Source of the DNA: Brevibacillus choshinensis
Lineage (GTDB): Bacteria > Bacillota > Bacilli > Brevibacillales > Brevibacillaceae
Direction: 5' to 3'
Assembly: GCF_001420695.1 (NCBI RefSeq)
Contig: NZ_LJJB01000015.1
Coordinates: forward strand, 156,001 to 220,000
Length of the DNA: 64,000 nt
In this document: positions 1 through 9,264 of the stretch, in pieces
Numbering within the stretch: position 1 is the stretch's first letter
Layout of the letters: each line of letters starts with the position of its first letter
Notes under the pieces: generated by a model
What the model was told of the DNA's origin: nothing
Seen by the model: only the letters and a program-made list of their open reading frames with translations
The model's database searches: none
Position numbers and translations under genes: made by a program

Positions 1-69
1 TTGCCATCCACCTATTCTCCGACGCACGATCCATCCCTCTCTCTTGCCCCGCGGCGTGACACCGCAGTG

Positions 70-2880
70 TTAGTCAGGACGCACGGTACGCATGGACGGG
101 CGCTTTTGCTTTTGCTTGTTTGCCTTTGGACGGCCGCTGGTCAATACCCCGCCGATTCCTGCTACAAATGTAGGTACTCCGGAAGTCACTAGAATCAACG
201 CCCAATCGCGGAAGGACAGGTCGGTCGTCTTGAAGATCGGCTGCAGGGCATCGATGTAGACGACACCGAGAACGAGTACAAGTGACGAAATCACAGCCCA
301 GACCAGGTATTTGTTTTCAAAGACATTGCGGTGAAAGACACTGTACTGACTGCGGCAATCAAAGACGTGAATCAGCTGTGCCATGACCAAGGTGACGAAG
401 GCGACGGTCTGCGCGTGCACCAGGTCGTTTGGATTTTCGTGCAACGTCAGCCAGAAAGCGAGGAGTGTCATCGCCCCGATCAGAAAACCGCGGCTGATGA
501 TTTTCCAGCCCAGTCCCCTGCTGAATATATTTTCCGCCTTGTTTCGAGGATGCTGATACATCGTGTCCGCTTCCGCCTGATCCACCCCTAATGCCATGGC
601 GGGCAATCCGTCTGTCACCAGGTTGACCCACAGGATCTGGATCGGAACCATAGGCAGTGGCAAGCCAAGCAGCATCGCAAAAAACATGACGAGAATTTCC
701 CCTACGTTGGAAGCCAACAGATAGCGGATGAATTTGCGGATGTTGTCGTAGATATTCCGCCCTTCCTCCACGGCAGAGACGATCGTAGCGAAATTGTCAT
801 CACGAAGCACCAGATCAGCAGCTTCCTTGGTCACGTCGGTACCTGTGATGCCCATGGCAATTCCGATATCCGACGTTTTGATAGCCGGAGCGTCGTTCAC
901 TCCATCCCCCGTCATCGCTACGACATGCCCTTTGCTCTGCAAGGCACGTACAATGCGCAGCTTGTGTTCAGGAGAGACACGAGCGTAGACCGATACCCTC
1001 TCTACGTACTCTCCCAGTTGGGTATCGGACAAGTTATCCAGGTCGCGCCCTTCCAATACTTCGCCATACCCGCGCACCAGACCAATTTGTCGGGCAATCG
1101 CTTCGGCCGTCACCTTGTGGTCACCTGTAATCATGACGGTCTTGATTCCTGCCTGGTGGCACAAGTTGATCGCTGGGCGCACTTCTTCCCGAGGCGGGTC
1201 GATCATGCCTGCCACTCCGACAAAGACAAGATTGTTTTCGACGGAGCCGATCGGTTGACCAGGGCGATAGCCTTGCAGAGTCTTGTAAGCAAAGGCCAAG
1301 ACACGCAGTGCTTTGCCTGCCATGGCTTCGGTTTGCTCCAGCACCTGATGACGAATCGTAGCAGAGAGCGGCTGCAGCTCCCCTTTCCAGAGAATGTGAG
1401 TAGAACGCGCCAATACCGCTTCAACTGCTCCTTTGGTCAAGAGAGAATGTACACCGTCTGAGCCTTTTTCCACGACGGACATCATTTTTCGGTCGGAATC
1501 AAACGGAAGCTCCTCGACCCGGACGGACTGATGACCCAATTTCCCCCGATCGACAGTGCCATTTTGTCCTTTTGCCGCCAGTACCTTGAGCGCTCCTTCT
1601 GTTGGGTCTCCCACGACATGCCAGTAGCGACTCGTTTTGCCCATCCCCAACAGATTGCGCGTGCTCTGCTCCTCGCAGGTCAAGCGAGCGTTATTGCAGC
1701 GCTCCGCGATACGCAATATTTGATTGAGAGCGCCATCCCGCCCCGGAGATACCATTTTTCCTTGGAGGAGAAACGCCCCCTCAGGTGCGTACCCGCTGCC
1801 GCTCACATCATAGAGCGTATTACTATGCCATACCTGCGTGACGGTCATTTTGTTCTGGGTGAGCGTCCCAGTTTTGTCCGAACAAATGACTGAGGCGCAG
1901 CCGAGCGTCTCTACTGAAGGCAGCTTGCGCACGATCGCATTGCGCCGAATCATCCGCTGTACACCGAGGGCAAGCGCTACGGTGACGATTGCCGGCAAAC
2001 CTTCAGGAATCGCTGCTACGGCCAAGCTGACCCCTGCGAGGAACATCGTAAACAGCTCATGTCCATGCCATACCCCTGCGGCGATCACCACGATGGTGAG
2101 AAGAACGGCGACGACAACGAGAATTTTGCCCATCTGCTCCAGACGCACTTGTAAAGGGGTCTCGACTTCTTCGGCGGTGTTCATCAGATGCGCAATCTTG
2201 CCGATCTCTGTCCCCATCCCGGTGGCGACCACGATGCCGTTCCCCGTTCCTCCGGTGACCATGGTTCCCATAAAGGCGAGGTTTTTCTGGTCTCCCAGCG
2301 GTACTTGTGCGACGGAGGCTACCTCTAGCCTTTTGATCGATTTACTAACGGGCAGCGATTCTCCCGTCAGTGCCGATTCTTCGACTTCCAGGCGATTGGC
2401 AGAAACCAGGCGCATATCTGCTGGGACCCGATCTCCCGCTTCCAGCCATACCAAATCTCCCGGTACCAATCGGGAGGCAGGCATCATCGAAAGTTTCCCA
2501 TCCCTCATGACCCGCGCCATCGGGGATGCCAGCTCCTTTAGTGCTTGCAAGGATCGCTCTGCCTTGGCCTCCTGAATGAACCCGAGAATCCCGTTAATGA
2601 TGATGATCGCGATAATCGTGATGGCATCCAGGTACTCTCCGAGGAAGTAGGAAATCAAGGTAGCAATGAACAGGATGAGTACCATAAAATCCTTGAATTG
2701 ATCGAGAAAGACCGTAAAGAGAGGCTTCCGTTTGTTTTCAGCCAACTGGTTGGCACCTTGTTTTGCCAGTCGCCGCTCCGCCTCCTGCTGAGTCAATCCC
2801 TGCGCCGCATCGCTATGAAGGGCTTCGGTCACGTCGGTCGCTGCCAGCGTGTACCATTTTCGAATTGGCTGTGTATCCAC
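70..2880 (-). CDS. Cation-transporting P-type ATPase, SERCA-like Ca2+ pump
   Basis: A 936-aa P2A-type ATPase that probably exports Ca2+ across the cytoplasmic membrane using ATP. It has the N-terminal cation-ATPase domain, paired helices near residues 60-100, the TGES actuator motif, the PEGL membrane motif of helix 4, the phosphorylation site DKTGTLT, and the hinge motif MTGDGVNDAPA. Length fits the Bacillus YloB and SERCA branch (about 890-990 aa). The GTG start is supported by a GGAGGAG ribosome site just upstream. It is transcribed alone: ytaF upstream on the same strand ends in its own terminator. Ca2+ specificity is inferred from subfamily resemblance; Mn2+ is possible. Confidence 0.9.
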   Translation of the reverse strand: MDTQPIRKWYTLAATDVTEALHSDAAQGLTQQEAERRLAKQGANQLAENKRKPLFTVFLDQFKDFMVLILFIATLISYFLGEYLDAITIIAIIIINGILGFIQEAKAERSLQALKELASPMARVMRDGKLSMMPASRLVPGDLVWLEAGDRVPADMRLVSANRLEVEESALTGESLPVSKSIKRLEVASVAQVPLGDQKNLAFMGTMVTGGTGNGIVVATGMGTEIGKIAHLMNTAEEVETPLQVRLEQMGKILVVVAVLLTIVVIAAGVWHGHELFTMFLAGVSLAVAAIPEGLPAIVTVALALGVQRMIRRNAIVRKLPSVETLGCASVICSDKTGTLTQNKMTVTQVWHSNTLYDVSGSGYAPEGAFLLQGKMVSPGRDGALNQILRIAERCNNARLTCEEQSTRNLLGMGKTSRYWHVVGDPTEGALKVLAAKGQNGTVDRGKLGHQSVRVEELPFDSDRKMMSVVEKGSDGVHSLLTKGAVEAVLARSTHILWKGELQPLSATIRHQVLEQTEAMAGKALRVLAFAYKTLQGYRPGQPIGSVENNLVFVGVAGMIDPPREEVRPAINLCHQAGIKTVMITGDHKVTAEAIARQIGLVRGYGEVLEGRDLDNLSDTQLGEYVERVSVYARVSPEHKLRIVRALQSKGHVVAMTGDGVNDAPAIKTSDIGIAMGITGTDVTKEAADLVLRDDNFATIVSAVEEGRNIYDNIRKFIRYLLASNVGEILVMFFAMLLGLPLPMVPIQILWVNLVTDGLPAMALGVDQAEADTMYQHPRNKAENIFSRGLGWKIISRGFLIGAMTLLAFWLTLHENPNDLVHAQTVAFVTLVMAQLIHVFDCRSQYSVFHRNVFENKYLVWAVISSLVLVLGVVYIDALQPIFKTTDLSFRDWALILVTSGVPTFVAGIGGVLTSGRPKANKQKQKRPSMRTVRPD

Positions 2881-2934
2881 CTACATCTCCTCCATCCACT
2901 TCTCACTCATTCTGATATGTATGCAGACGAGCCA

Positions 2935-2970
2935 CAAAATAAAACAACCCGTCCCTTTACCTCGGACGGG
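2935..2970 (-). terminator. Rho-independent terminator after ytaF
   Basis: On the minus strand CCCGTCC pairs with GGACGGG around a 9-nt loop, followed by TTGTTTTATTTT. It lies directly downstream of the ytaF stop and separates it from the Ca2+ ATPase gene. Confidence 0.8.
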
Positions 2971-2984
2971 CGGATGGATTTCGG

Positions 2985-3662
2985 TTATTTAAAGCTTTTC
3001 GCGACTCCGATGCAAATCAACAAGATAGGCGGCAGCCAGGTCAGCTTGGCAATCCACTTACTCTGACCTGCACGTCGCCCCAGTGACAGCCCGATCGCCA
3101 ACAGCAAAGCGCTCATTACGGCGATGCAGAGAGCGACTACCAGTGGTGAATAGCCGAGAAATGTAAGACTGATCCCAGCACCAAACGCATCGAGTGACAG
3201 GGCCAATCCGAGCATAACGGCTTCCCAGCCCATGATATGCCCCGAACGGTCCGTATCTGCCCGAGCGGGATCGCGAAGAATCTGAATCATCAATCCAAAC
3301 ATGCGAAATTGCGAGAGCACAGTCAACTCTGGCTCTCCCTGCTTCTCAACCAGCACGATTTCTCGGGGGCTCTGCTCTTCTTCGGCGGCTGCGCGCGGCG
3401 AAACGAGCCGCCACAGCGTGAATAGTCCCATCAGGATTAGGACTGCTGCCCCGATCTGCTTCCCGATTTCCGGCGTTAGCCAATAGGTCAGAGACGAACC
3501 AATCATCATGACACCATATACGACGACAAACGAACATCCAGACACGACGACAAGCGACAAGAATGGCATTCTCATGTTACGCAGCCCATACGTCAATCCT
3601 ACGCTGACACTGTCCATACTGATGGCCAGGGAAACGAGCAGGAGCGAGAGCCATCCGCTCAT
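2985..3662 (-). CDS. ytaF: Sporulation membrane protein YtaF (MntP-like)
   Basis: A 225-aa polytopic membrane protein starting MSGWLSLLLVSLAISMDS, with six predicted hydrophobic helices in two three-helix halves, each carrying the S(M/L)D motif (SMDSVSVG near residue 15, SLDAFGAG in the second half). That pattern is typical of the MntP/YtaF family. MntP proteins export Mn2+; the YtaF branch is associated with sporulation in Bacillus, with unclear biochemical role. A charged cytoplasmic loop sits near residues 88-140. The AGGTGACC ribosome site supports this ATG. It appears monocistronic, with a terminator downstream and 557 bp of non-coding, repeat-containing DNA upstream. Confidence 0.85.
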   Translation of the reverse strand: MSGWLSLLLVSLAISMDSVSVGLTYGLRNMRMPFLSLVVVSGCSFVVVYGVMMIGSSLTYWLTPEIGKQIGAAVLILMGLFTLWRLVSPRAAAEEEQSPREIVLVEKQGEPELTVLSQFRMFGLMIQILRDPARADTDRSGHIMGWEAVMLGLALSLDAFGAGISLTFLGYSPLVVALCIAVMSALLLAIGLSLGRRAGQSKWIAKLTWLPPILLICIGVAKSFK

Positions 3663-3751
3663 ATGTGGTCACCTCTTTCTCGTTGCCTACTAGGTATACG
3701 CGCGGAGCTCTTCCCATGTGCATGTCAGAAATGTGGCAGGCGGAAAACGGA

Positions 3752-3955
3752 GAGCAGAAAACGGAGAAAAAAGGCTACAGGTTCATAGGGCCACTAGCGC
3801 AGAGATCATTCCTGCACGGCTCCTTTCCAAAAACGGAACCGCGTCCAAAAGGAGCGGAAAACAGAGAAAAAAGGCTACAGGTTCATAGGGCCACTTGCGC
3901 AGAGGTCATTCCTGCACAGCTCCTTTCCAAAAACGGAACCGCGTCCAAAAGGAGC
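3752..3955. repeat. Two tandem copies of a 100-bp intergenic repeat
   Basis: Positions 3752-3851 and 3852-3951 are head-to-tail copies with an exact 100-bp period and only a few substitutions; the first bases of a third copy (GAGC) follow at 3952. Each unit contains GCTCCTTT and AAAGGAGC arms about 20 nt apart, so each can form a hairpin on either strand. This lies in the 557-bp gene-free stretch 3663-4219. I see no convincing gene there; the short reading frames crossing it are repeat-derived. Confidence 0.85.
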
Positions 3956-4162
3956 CGTGTCGGGGGAGGTTTCTCAAGTTGGACGCTAAATGCGTGTCCC
4001 GTTTTTTCCATTGCGCCTCGGCTGTGTCCCAAAGACCTTCGCTTTTTTCTCCGTTTTCCTTGGCGGCGTTTTTTGAAAGGAATTTCTGGGGGCCACCTAA
4101 ACAAAATATAATGACTGATAGAACCTAATGATTTCCTTTGTGGAAATAGACCTAACAAAACA

Positions 4163-4202
4163 CAAAAAAGCCACCTCCCGCCGTTTCCGGCAAGCGATGG
4201 CA
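4163..4202 (-). terminator. Terminator after spo0M
   Basis: On the minus strand GCCATC and GGTGGC form the base of a stem capped by GCCG-GAAA-CGGC, followed by TTTTTTGTGTTTTG. It closes the transcription unit ending in spo0M. Confidence 0.85.
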
Positions 4203-4219
4203 TCCTTTTCGCTCATTGC

Positions 4220-5185
4220 TTACAGCTCTTCGTCAAATCCACCGAAGTCAAAGTCCATACCGCCGTCTTCGCCTTCGTCTCCGCCCATTTCGTCCGAAGC
4301 GACTTCCTCATCGCCGAACATTATTTCGTTCAGCAGCATTCCGCCTAGGAATCCTGCTGCCATACCGCCAATCATGCCGCCCATTCCGCCCCCGCGGTGC
4401 GAATGAGTACCGTACTGTCCTTGACGATATGCGGCCATCGATACGTACGGGATAGAGCTCGGGTTGTTTGCGTATTCGCGGATCGTCTCCAACAGAAAGC
4501 GAGAGAGCTCTTCCTCCTGCCCTGCTTCCAGCAGTTCCTGTGGAATCACGATCTCTGCTTTATACTCCACCTCGCGTCTCAGGAAACCCGTAGCCAGATC
4601 CAGCTCAACCAGCAGCTTGAGCTCGCCTGGCGCTGCGAAGAAGATGACCTCTAGCTCCTTCAGCGGAATCCCCAGATTCGTAGCTGGGAAAAAGGAAAAC
4701 TCCTGACCGTACGGCGTCAGTTTGCCGGAATCCGATTTTTGTCTCAGATCTAGACGATCCAAGGCATGTATGACACGTTCTACCGCTACAGGTGGAAGCA
4801 CCTGAATATAGTCCATATCCGTCGGGTCCAGAGCCATCTCTACATCTAGCTTGGTATGCAGGTAATATTGAATAGACGGTGTGGACATGGCCAAACCTTC
4901 TGGCAATTCAAAAGCAAAAGGAATTTCCAACACAGATGGCTTTGGCTGCACCGTGAAGTTGCTTCTTACCGGGAACAGCTGCACCGGCTTCGTGACTTCT
5001 TGTCCCTTCACGTACGCCTTCATCATGAAAATAGCACTCAAATCGGAAATCCGTTGTTCGACATTGCCGCCCTCGATACGGACGACACCTGTCATCGTTT
5101 CGCCGAGGCGGTACCCGGAACGATCCAATTGCAGGTCAACCTTGGCTGCGCCCACACCTAATTTGGCCATCAGCTTTTTTAGCAT
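4220..5185 (-). CDS. spo0M: Sporulation-control protein Spo0M
   Basis: A 321-aa cytoplasmic protein with the Spo0M (arrestin-like) domain over about residues 1-255, beginning MLKKLMAKLGVGAAKVDL. In Bacillus, Spo0M is a negative modulator of early sporulation with beta-arrestin-like fold. The family is usually near 260 aa. Here about 55 extra residues follow: a Gly/Met-rich segment with GGMGG-type repeats, then a strongly acidic tail ending FDEEL. The start is supported by a GGAGGAGGAG ribosome site. It lies 33 bp after the arginase-like gene with no terminator between, so it may be the last gene of a longer unit. Confidence 0.88.
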   Translation of the reverse strand: MLKKLMAKLGVGAAKVDLQLDRSGYRLGETMTGVVRIEGGNVEQRISDLSAIFMMKAYVKGQEVTKPVQLFPVRSNFTVQPKPSVLEIPFAFELPEGLAMSTPSIQYYLHTKLDVEMALDPTDMDYIQVLPPVAVERVIHALDRLDLRQKSDSGKLTPYGQEFSFFPATNLGIPLKELEVIFFAAPGELKLLVELDLATGFLRREVEYKAEIVIPQELLEAGQEEELSRFLLETIREYANNPSSIPYVSMAAYRQGQYGTHSHRGGGMGGMIGGMAAGFLGGMLLNEIMFGDEEVASDEMGGDEGEDGGMDFDFGGFDEEL

Positions 5186-5218
5186 AAAGCCTCTCCTCCT
5201 CCACTCATAAGTGATTAC

Positions 5219-6109
5219 TTATATGGCTAGTGTATCAGAAGAAGCATCCGTTGCGCGAGTAGCCAATGCATTTCCGAGCAATCGAACCAAACGTCCGGCA
5301 CATTCTCCCGTTGTATCTCGCAAAGCGGAAAACTCCGTCACTTCCATGCCCATGACCCGGTGATCTCGCAGGACTGCAGCTAGTAAACGCTCAGCCTCTG
5401 TCAGAGACAAGCCCGTTTTGCTTGGGGAGTACGCGGCAGCCATCGCTTCTTCATCCATAACATCTACGTCAAAATGGATGAGCAGTTTCGCATCTGCCGG
5501 AATTTTCTCCAAAACTGACTGGACCCATTGCTCCAGCTCACCTGTCTGTAGCTGAGCCAGCGTAATCACGTCTACTCCATAATTCTCACCCGGTTGCTGC
5601 TGACACCCCAGTACGTTGATCCGCTCGGCTGTCCACCCTGTATCTTCTGCCCACATTCCATTGTCCTGTAGCAAAAACCAGAGTCCCATTCCCGCTGCCC
5701 CTACGCAGCGAGTCGCGATTGGCTGCATGGCATCAAAGTGACCATCTATCACCAACAAATACGCCTGTTCTCCGTACAACGCCTGATGTGCTGCCGCAGT
5801 CCCTACGATCAGGCTGCAATCTCCCCCGAGCATAAGCGAGAAATGTTCGCCGCCCAGCCAGTTGCGCGCTTCTTCCCGCAGCAAGTCCCACAGCATCCGA
5901 GGCGCGGGCCAATTGCGAACTGGCGGAACATTGTGCCTTGGCATCTCATCCGGAAGCGTCAGATTTCCTACGTCGCGCACATCCAACCCCATCTGTTGCA
6001 AATATCCGATCAAGCCAGCCTTTCGTAAAGCATCGGGAGCGAGCTCCGTCCCAGAGACGTACGCCCCTGCAAAATGAGGTATGCCAACCACATTAACTTT
6101 TATCGCCAA
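5219..6109 (-). CDS. Arginase/agmatinase/formiminoglutamase-family protein with a substituted metal ligand
   Basis: A 296-aa ureohydrolase-fold protein. The binuclear Mn2+ motifs are recognisable: GGDCS at 95-99 (normally GGDHS), DGHFD at 122-126 (normally DAHxD) and HFDVDVMD at 212-219 (normally SxDxDxxDP). The first metal-binding His is therefore Cys98. Known members hydrolyse guanidino or formimino compounds; the substrate here cannot be read from sequence and the Cys substitution makes classical arginase unlikely. It sits 38 bp after the unknown 251-aa gene and 33 bp before spo0M, so co-transcription is plausible. It could be a divergent hydrolase or a metal-variant binding protein. Confidence 0.75.
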   Translation of the reverse strand: MAIKVNVVGIPHFAGAYVSGTELAPDALRKAGLIGYLQQMGLDVRDVGNLTLPDEMPRHNVPPVRNWPAPRMLWDLLREEARNWLGGEHFSLMLGGDCSLIVGTAAAHQALYGEQAYLLVIDGHFDAMQPIATRCVGAAGMGLWFLLQDNGMWAEDTGWTAERINVLGCQQQPGENYGVDVITLAQLQTGELEQWVQSVLEKIPADAKLLIHFDVDVMDEEAMAAAYSPSKTGLSLTEAERLLAAVLRDHRVMGMEVTEFSALRDTTGECAGRLVRLLGNALATRATDASSDTLAI

Positions 6110-6147
6110 TCCCTCCTGAATCCACCTGTAAATCTGTCCTCAGTATA

Positions 6148-6903
6148 TCACAGCCTAGAATCCAGATATTGGATCAACTCACTCACAGATGGACGCAACC
6201 AGCGATCGGGCAAAGATGTCGCTTCCCCTTGAATCAGTTGGCAAGCTAATGCATTCGGGTGGATATCCGCACTCAAAAAATAGATTTGCTGAGCAGGTGC
6301 CGGGAGGGCCTCCATCGTCTCCACACATTTGCATACATATGCCTGCAGCGCTTCCCGATAAGCTGGGGCAGTTAACGCCGTACCGCTCCACACCTCAATC
6401 CCTGTCAGTGCCTTGGCATGGGCGGCATCGAGACTCTTGGAGAGCGAGCAGATGACAAACAGCAGCTGCTCTGTCGCCAATTGATACCGCTTTTGATACT
6501 GCTTGGCAAAGCGAGCAATCGTCGCATTCCAGGAGTGAGTATCGTAGCTACCCAGATCGGGAATGCATTTGAGCACCGCTACGACTTTCCCATCCTTTTT
6601 GGCAAAAAGTAACCCTTCCATGGCCAAAAACTCATAGTCTGTCAGCCTCTGCGCGAGGAAATTCCCCACTTTTTCATGCATGACACGAGAGATGCGCTGC
6701 GAGGATTTTCGTTTCAGCTTTTGCCTCACACGCACTTCTTCCTCATTCAAATAGACTTGCGTCAACAAGGCAAACAACTGCTTTTCCGTACATGGCTCAC
6801 CTTGTTCTTCTCCCTGACTCTCACGTTTGGCTACAAGAGACTCCAGCTGTCTATAGGCGTCCGCCATGCTTTGCTCCCATCGCTCTTCCTTCACTCCACC
6901 CAT
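6148..6903 (-). CDS. Hypothetical protein, 251 aa, adjacent to kdp
   Basis: I do not recognise this family. The protein is soluble, with a charged N-terminal half including a basic stretch KLKRKSSQRISR near residue 62, and no signal peptide or membrane helix. The ribosome site GGGAGG lies in the 12-bp gap after the kdpD-like stop, so the gene is very probably translated from the kdp transcript. The arginase-like gene follows after 38 bp. A role linked to potassium or osmotic control is only suggested by position. Confidence 0.7.
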   Translation of the reverse strand: MGGVKEERWEQSMADAYRQLESLVAKRESQGEEQGEPCTEKQLFALLTQVYLNEEEVRVRQKLKRKSSQRISRVMHEKVGNFLAQRLTDYEFLAMEGLLFAKKDGKVVAVLKCIPDLGSYDTHSWNATIARFAKQYQKRYQLATEQLLFVICSLSKSLDAAHAKALTGIEVWSGTALTAPAYREALQAYVCKCVETMEALPAPAQQIYFLSADIHPNALACQLIQGEATSLPDRWLRPSVSELIQYLDSRL

Positions 6904-6915
6904 CGTTATCCTCCC

Positions 6916-9243
6916 TTATATTGTGTCGGGTGTATGATCAGCCACGACCAGCACATCCATGTGTCGAACTTCCCGCAGCAGCCGTAATATCACGGATCCT
7001 TCCCGAATTTCCTTCCATCTCGTTCTCGCCGATTGCCCAATCACGGCTTGGGTTGTTTGTCTCTCGTTCATCAGATGAACCAGTTCGGTAAATACCCTGC
7101 GCCCGCTCGCTGCCTTCCCTTGTTCAAAGACGCCTCCGAGCCGTTCCGTCAGCTTTTTCAGCTTTTCCAGCTGTTGCTGTTCCTCGGCAGTCAAAGGCAG
7201 GTGGTCTTGCACGTAAGCGACATGCCAGCGTGCCTTTAGCCGGTAGGCGATGCGAAAGCCACGGCGTATCAGTCTTTCACTATCTGCACGCAAATTGACA
7301 CAGACAAAGATCACTTCCTGCTGCCGCCACGGCCCCCGCAGCGTCCGTCGCTCCCAAGCCTCCAGGCGTTCATCTACGTCGTCCGCCACTTCCCGCAAAG
7401 CAAGCTCACGCAGGGCGATCAGATTCCCGGTTTTAAAAAAGTGGTTCAGCGATTGCTCCACCTTTTCCATGGCGTAAATGTTTCCCTCACGCATCCGCTG
7501 CCGAAGTGCTTTTGGGGAAATATCGATCAGCTCGACCTCGTCCGCCTGATGGAGGATATGATCTGGGACCGTTTCCCGCACGCGAATGCCTGTGATCTGT
7601 TCGACGCTGTCGTTGAGGCTCTCCAAGTGTTGAATATTCATCGTGGAAATCACGGAAATTCCCGCCGCTAAAATTTTTTCCACATCCAGATAGCGCTTTT
7701 CGTATACACTACCTGGCACATTGGTATGAGCCAGCTCATCGACCAGAACCACTTCTGGATTACGGCGAATGATTTCGTCCGTATCCATCTCCTCGAGGAT
7801 CACGTTTTTGTACGGAATGCGTTTTCTTGGGATAACCGGGAGATGGCCTACCTGTTCGATCGTTTCTTTGCGGCCATGCGTCTCCAGCAGACCTACGACA
7901 ACGTCAATCCCCTTTTTCGCCAGCTCGTTTCCTTCGCGGAGCATCGTGTAGGTCTTGCCGACGCCAGGAGCCGCTCCCACGTATACCTTGAGCGTGCCGC
8001 GCCGTATTTTCCCGATCTCCTGCTGTACCTCTTCCTCGGACAAGCGGCGATACGGATTTGTCTGCGGGGCGCTTCTTTTCGTCGGCAACACTCGCTCACC
8101 ATCCCGCTCGGATCGGTCCGCCACGATCAAAATATCTATGTTCCTCGTCTTTCGCAGGATCTTGTGGACGACTGAGCCATACCAAATTTCTTCCCAGCGC
8201 GTTCGCTTGGACTGCCCCATGACGATCCGAGTCACGTTGTTGTCCATGGCATAAACGACCAGCTCGTTTGCCACGTCCGTATCCCGATGCAACGGACGTT
8301 CTTCAAAAACTCCTCCTACCTTGTCGACCAGCTTGCCGATCGATCGTCGAAAGGTCGCTTCTTCCTTTGTCAGCTTTTTCACCGGGGACCGGAAACAGAC
8401 GACCAAGAGCTCTCCGCCGAGCCGCTTGGCTACCTGCTGGCCTCTCCTGACCAGAATCGACCCGTTCCAGTGATACTGCGCGGACACCAGCACACGTTCC
8501 GTCGCGCCCGACGCTCCGACCATGCCGTGTTTTTCCCGGTAGTCCTCCAGATCCTCGTTGACACCATTGGCGACAAAACGCAGGGTCAGCTCTCGCAGTA
8601 CCTGCAGATTGTCACGTCGGAACAAAGGGTTTGGTGTTTGAGACACCTCGATGTTGCCTTCCGCAAGCCGCTTTAGCATGGATTCGGGAGTCACGTCCAA
8701 GAGCTTCACCTCGTCCGCCAAGGCGAGCGTATCTTCTGGCACACACTGTTCAATCCGGACTTCTGCCTTGGTCAATCGCTCCGCGAGCTCCTTCATTCCA
8801 GCCAGCTCGTATATATTGACGGTGGCAATGACGCTAATATTGTGACCCAGAAGGTAAAGCACGTCATCCAAGCGAGTAAGCCGAGGAGCCTCCGTGCGAT
8901 TCCGATGAGCCAGCCCATCGACGAGTACGACCTCCGGATCGCGATCTACGATGGCTGCTACGTTCAGGTCATATCTCTCTTCTCCCTGCGCGTTCCAGCA
9001 AATCGCCGGAATTTTCTCCAGACCCTCGAGCTGCTCGGCCAGCTTCGGACGAGTGGCGACCCCGAGGATGCCGACCACCACATCGATCCCCTTTTTCTTC
9101 AAGCTCTGTCCTTCCATCAGCAAATGATAGGTTTTTCCCGAACCGCTCACTGCCCCGAGGATGATTTTTAACCGCCCTCGATGCATTTTGGAAATGGACT
9201 GCAAGATTTCTTCAGGGGACTTTCTCCGAAACTGCTCTCCCAT
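6916..9243 (-). CDS. Kinase-less, internally duplicated KdpD/KdpN-like sensor protein
   Basis: A 775-aa protein made of two head-to-tail copies of the KdpD cytoplasmic N-terminal module: KdpD domain (about 20-235) plus Usp domain (about 248-375), then KdpD domain (about 412-625) plus Usp domain (about 650-770). There are no membrane helices, dimerisation/phosphoacceptor domain or HATPase, so it cannot act as a histidine kinase. Copy 2 has canonical motifs GAAPGVGKT (423-431) and VDELAHTN (501-508). Copy 1 is divergent: GAVSGSGKT (30-38) and VDGLAHRN (108-115). Truncated KdpD proteins (KdpN) are described in a kdpZFABCN operon of Alicyclobacillus, and the Usp domain of Staphylococcus aureus KdpD binds c-di-AMP. 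It follows kdpC, and probably modulates KdpFABC directly or through nucleotides; no kdpE is present. Confidence 0.88.
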   Translation of the reverse strand: MGEQFRRKSPEEILQSISKMHRGRLKIILGAVSGSGKTYHLLMEGQSLKKKGIDVVVGILGVATRPKLAEQLEGLEKIPAICWNAQGEERYDLNVAAIVDRDPEVVLVDGLAHRNRTEAPRLTRLDDVLYLLGHNISVIATVNIYELAGMKELAERLTKAEVRIEQCVPEDTLALADEVKLLDVTPESMLKRLAEGNIEVSQTPNPLFRRDNLQVLRELTLRFVANGVNEDLEDYREKHGMVGASGATERVLVSAQYHWNGSILVRRGQQVAKRLGGELLVVCFRSPVKKLTKEEATFRRSIGKLVDKVGGVFEERPLHRDTDVANELVVYAMDNNVTRIVMGQSKRTRWEEIWYGSVVHKILRKTRNIDILIVADRSERDGERVLPTKRSAPQTNPYRRLSEEEVQQEIGKIRRGTLKVYVGAAPGVGKTYTMLREGNELAKKGIDVVVGLLETHGRKETIEQVGHLPVIPRKRIPYKNVILEEMDTDEIIRRNPEVVLVDELAHTNVPGSVYEKRYLDVEKILAAGISVISTMNIQHLESLNDSVEQITGIRVRETVPDHILHQADEVELIDISPKALRQRMREGNIYAMEKVEQSLNHFFKTGNLIALRELALREVADDVDERLEAWERRTLRGPWRQQEVIFVCVNLRADSERLIRRGFRIAYRLKARWHVAYVQDHLPLTAEEQQQLEKLKKLTERLGGVFEQGKAASGRRVFTELVHLMNERQTTQAVIGQSARTRWKEIREGSVILRLLREVRHMDVLVVADHTPDTI

Positions 9244-9264
9244 GCTCCCGCTCTCCTTTTCCCT

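Noticed and set aside
1-192. 63-codon frame at the window start
   Set aside because: Runs in from the edge and overlaps the Ca2+ ATPase 3' end antisense; no supporting signal.
1838-2575. 245-codon frame antisense to the Ca2+ ATPase
   Set aside because: Low-complexity Thr/Ser/Arg-rich translation typical of an antisense shadow of a conserved gene.
3665-4111. 148-codon frame across the 100-bp repeat
   Set aside because: It has no ribosome site and its repeated peptide simply reflects the tandem DNA repeat.
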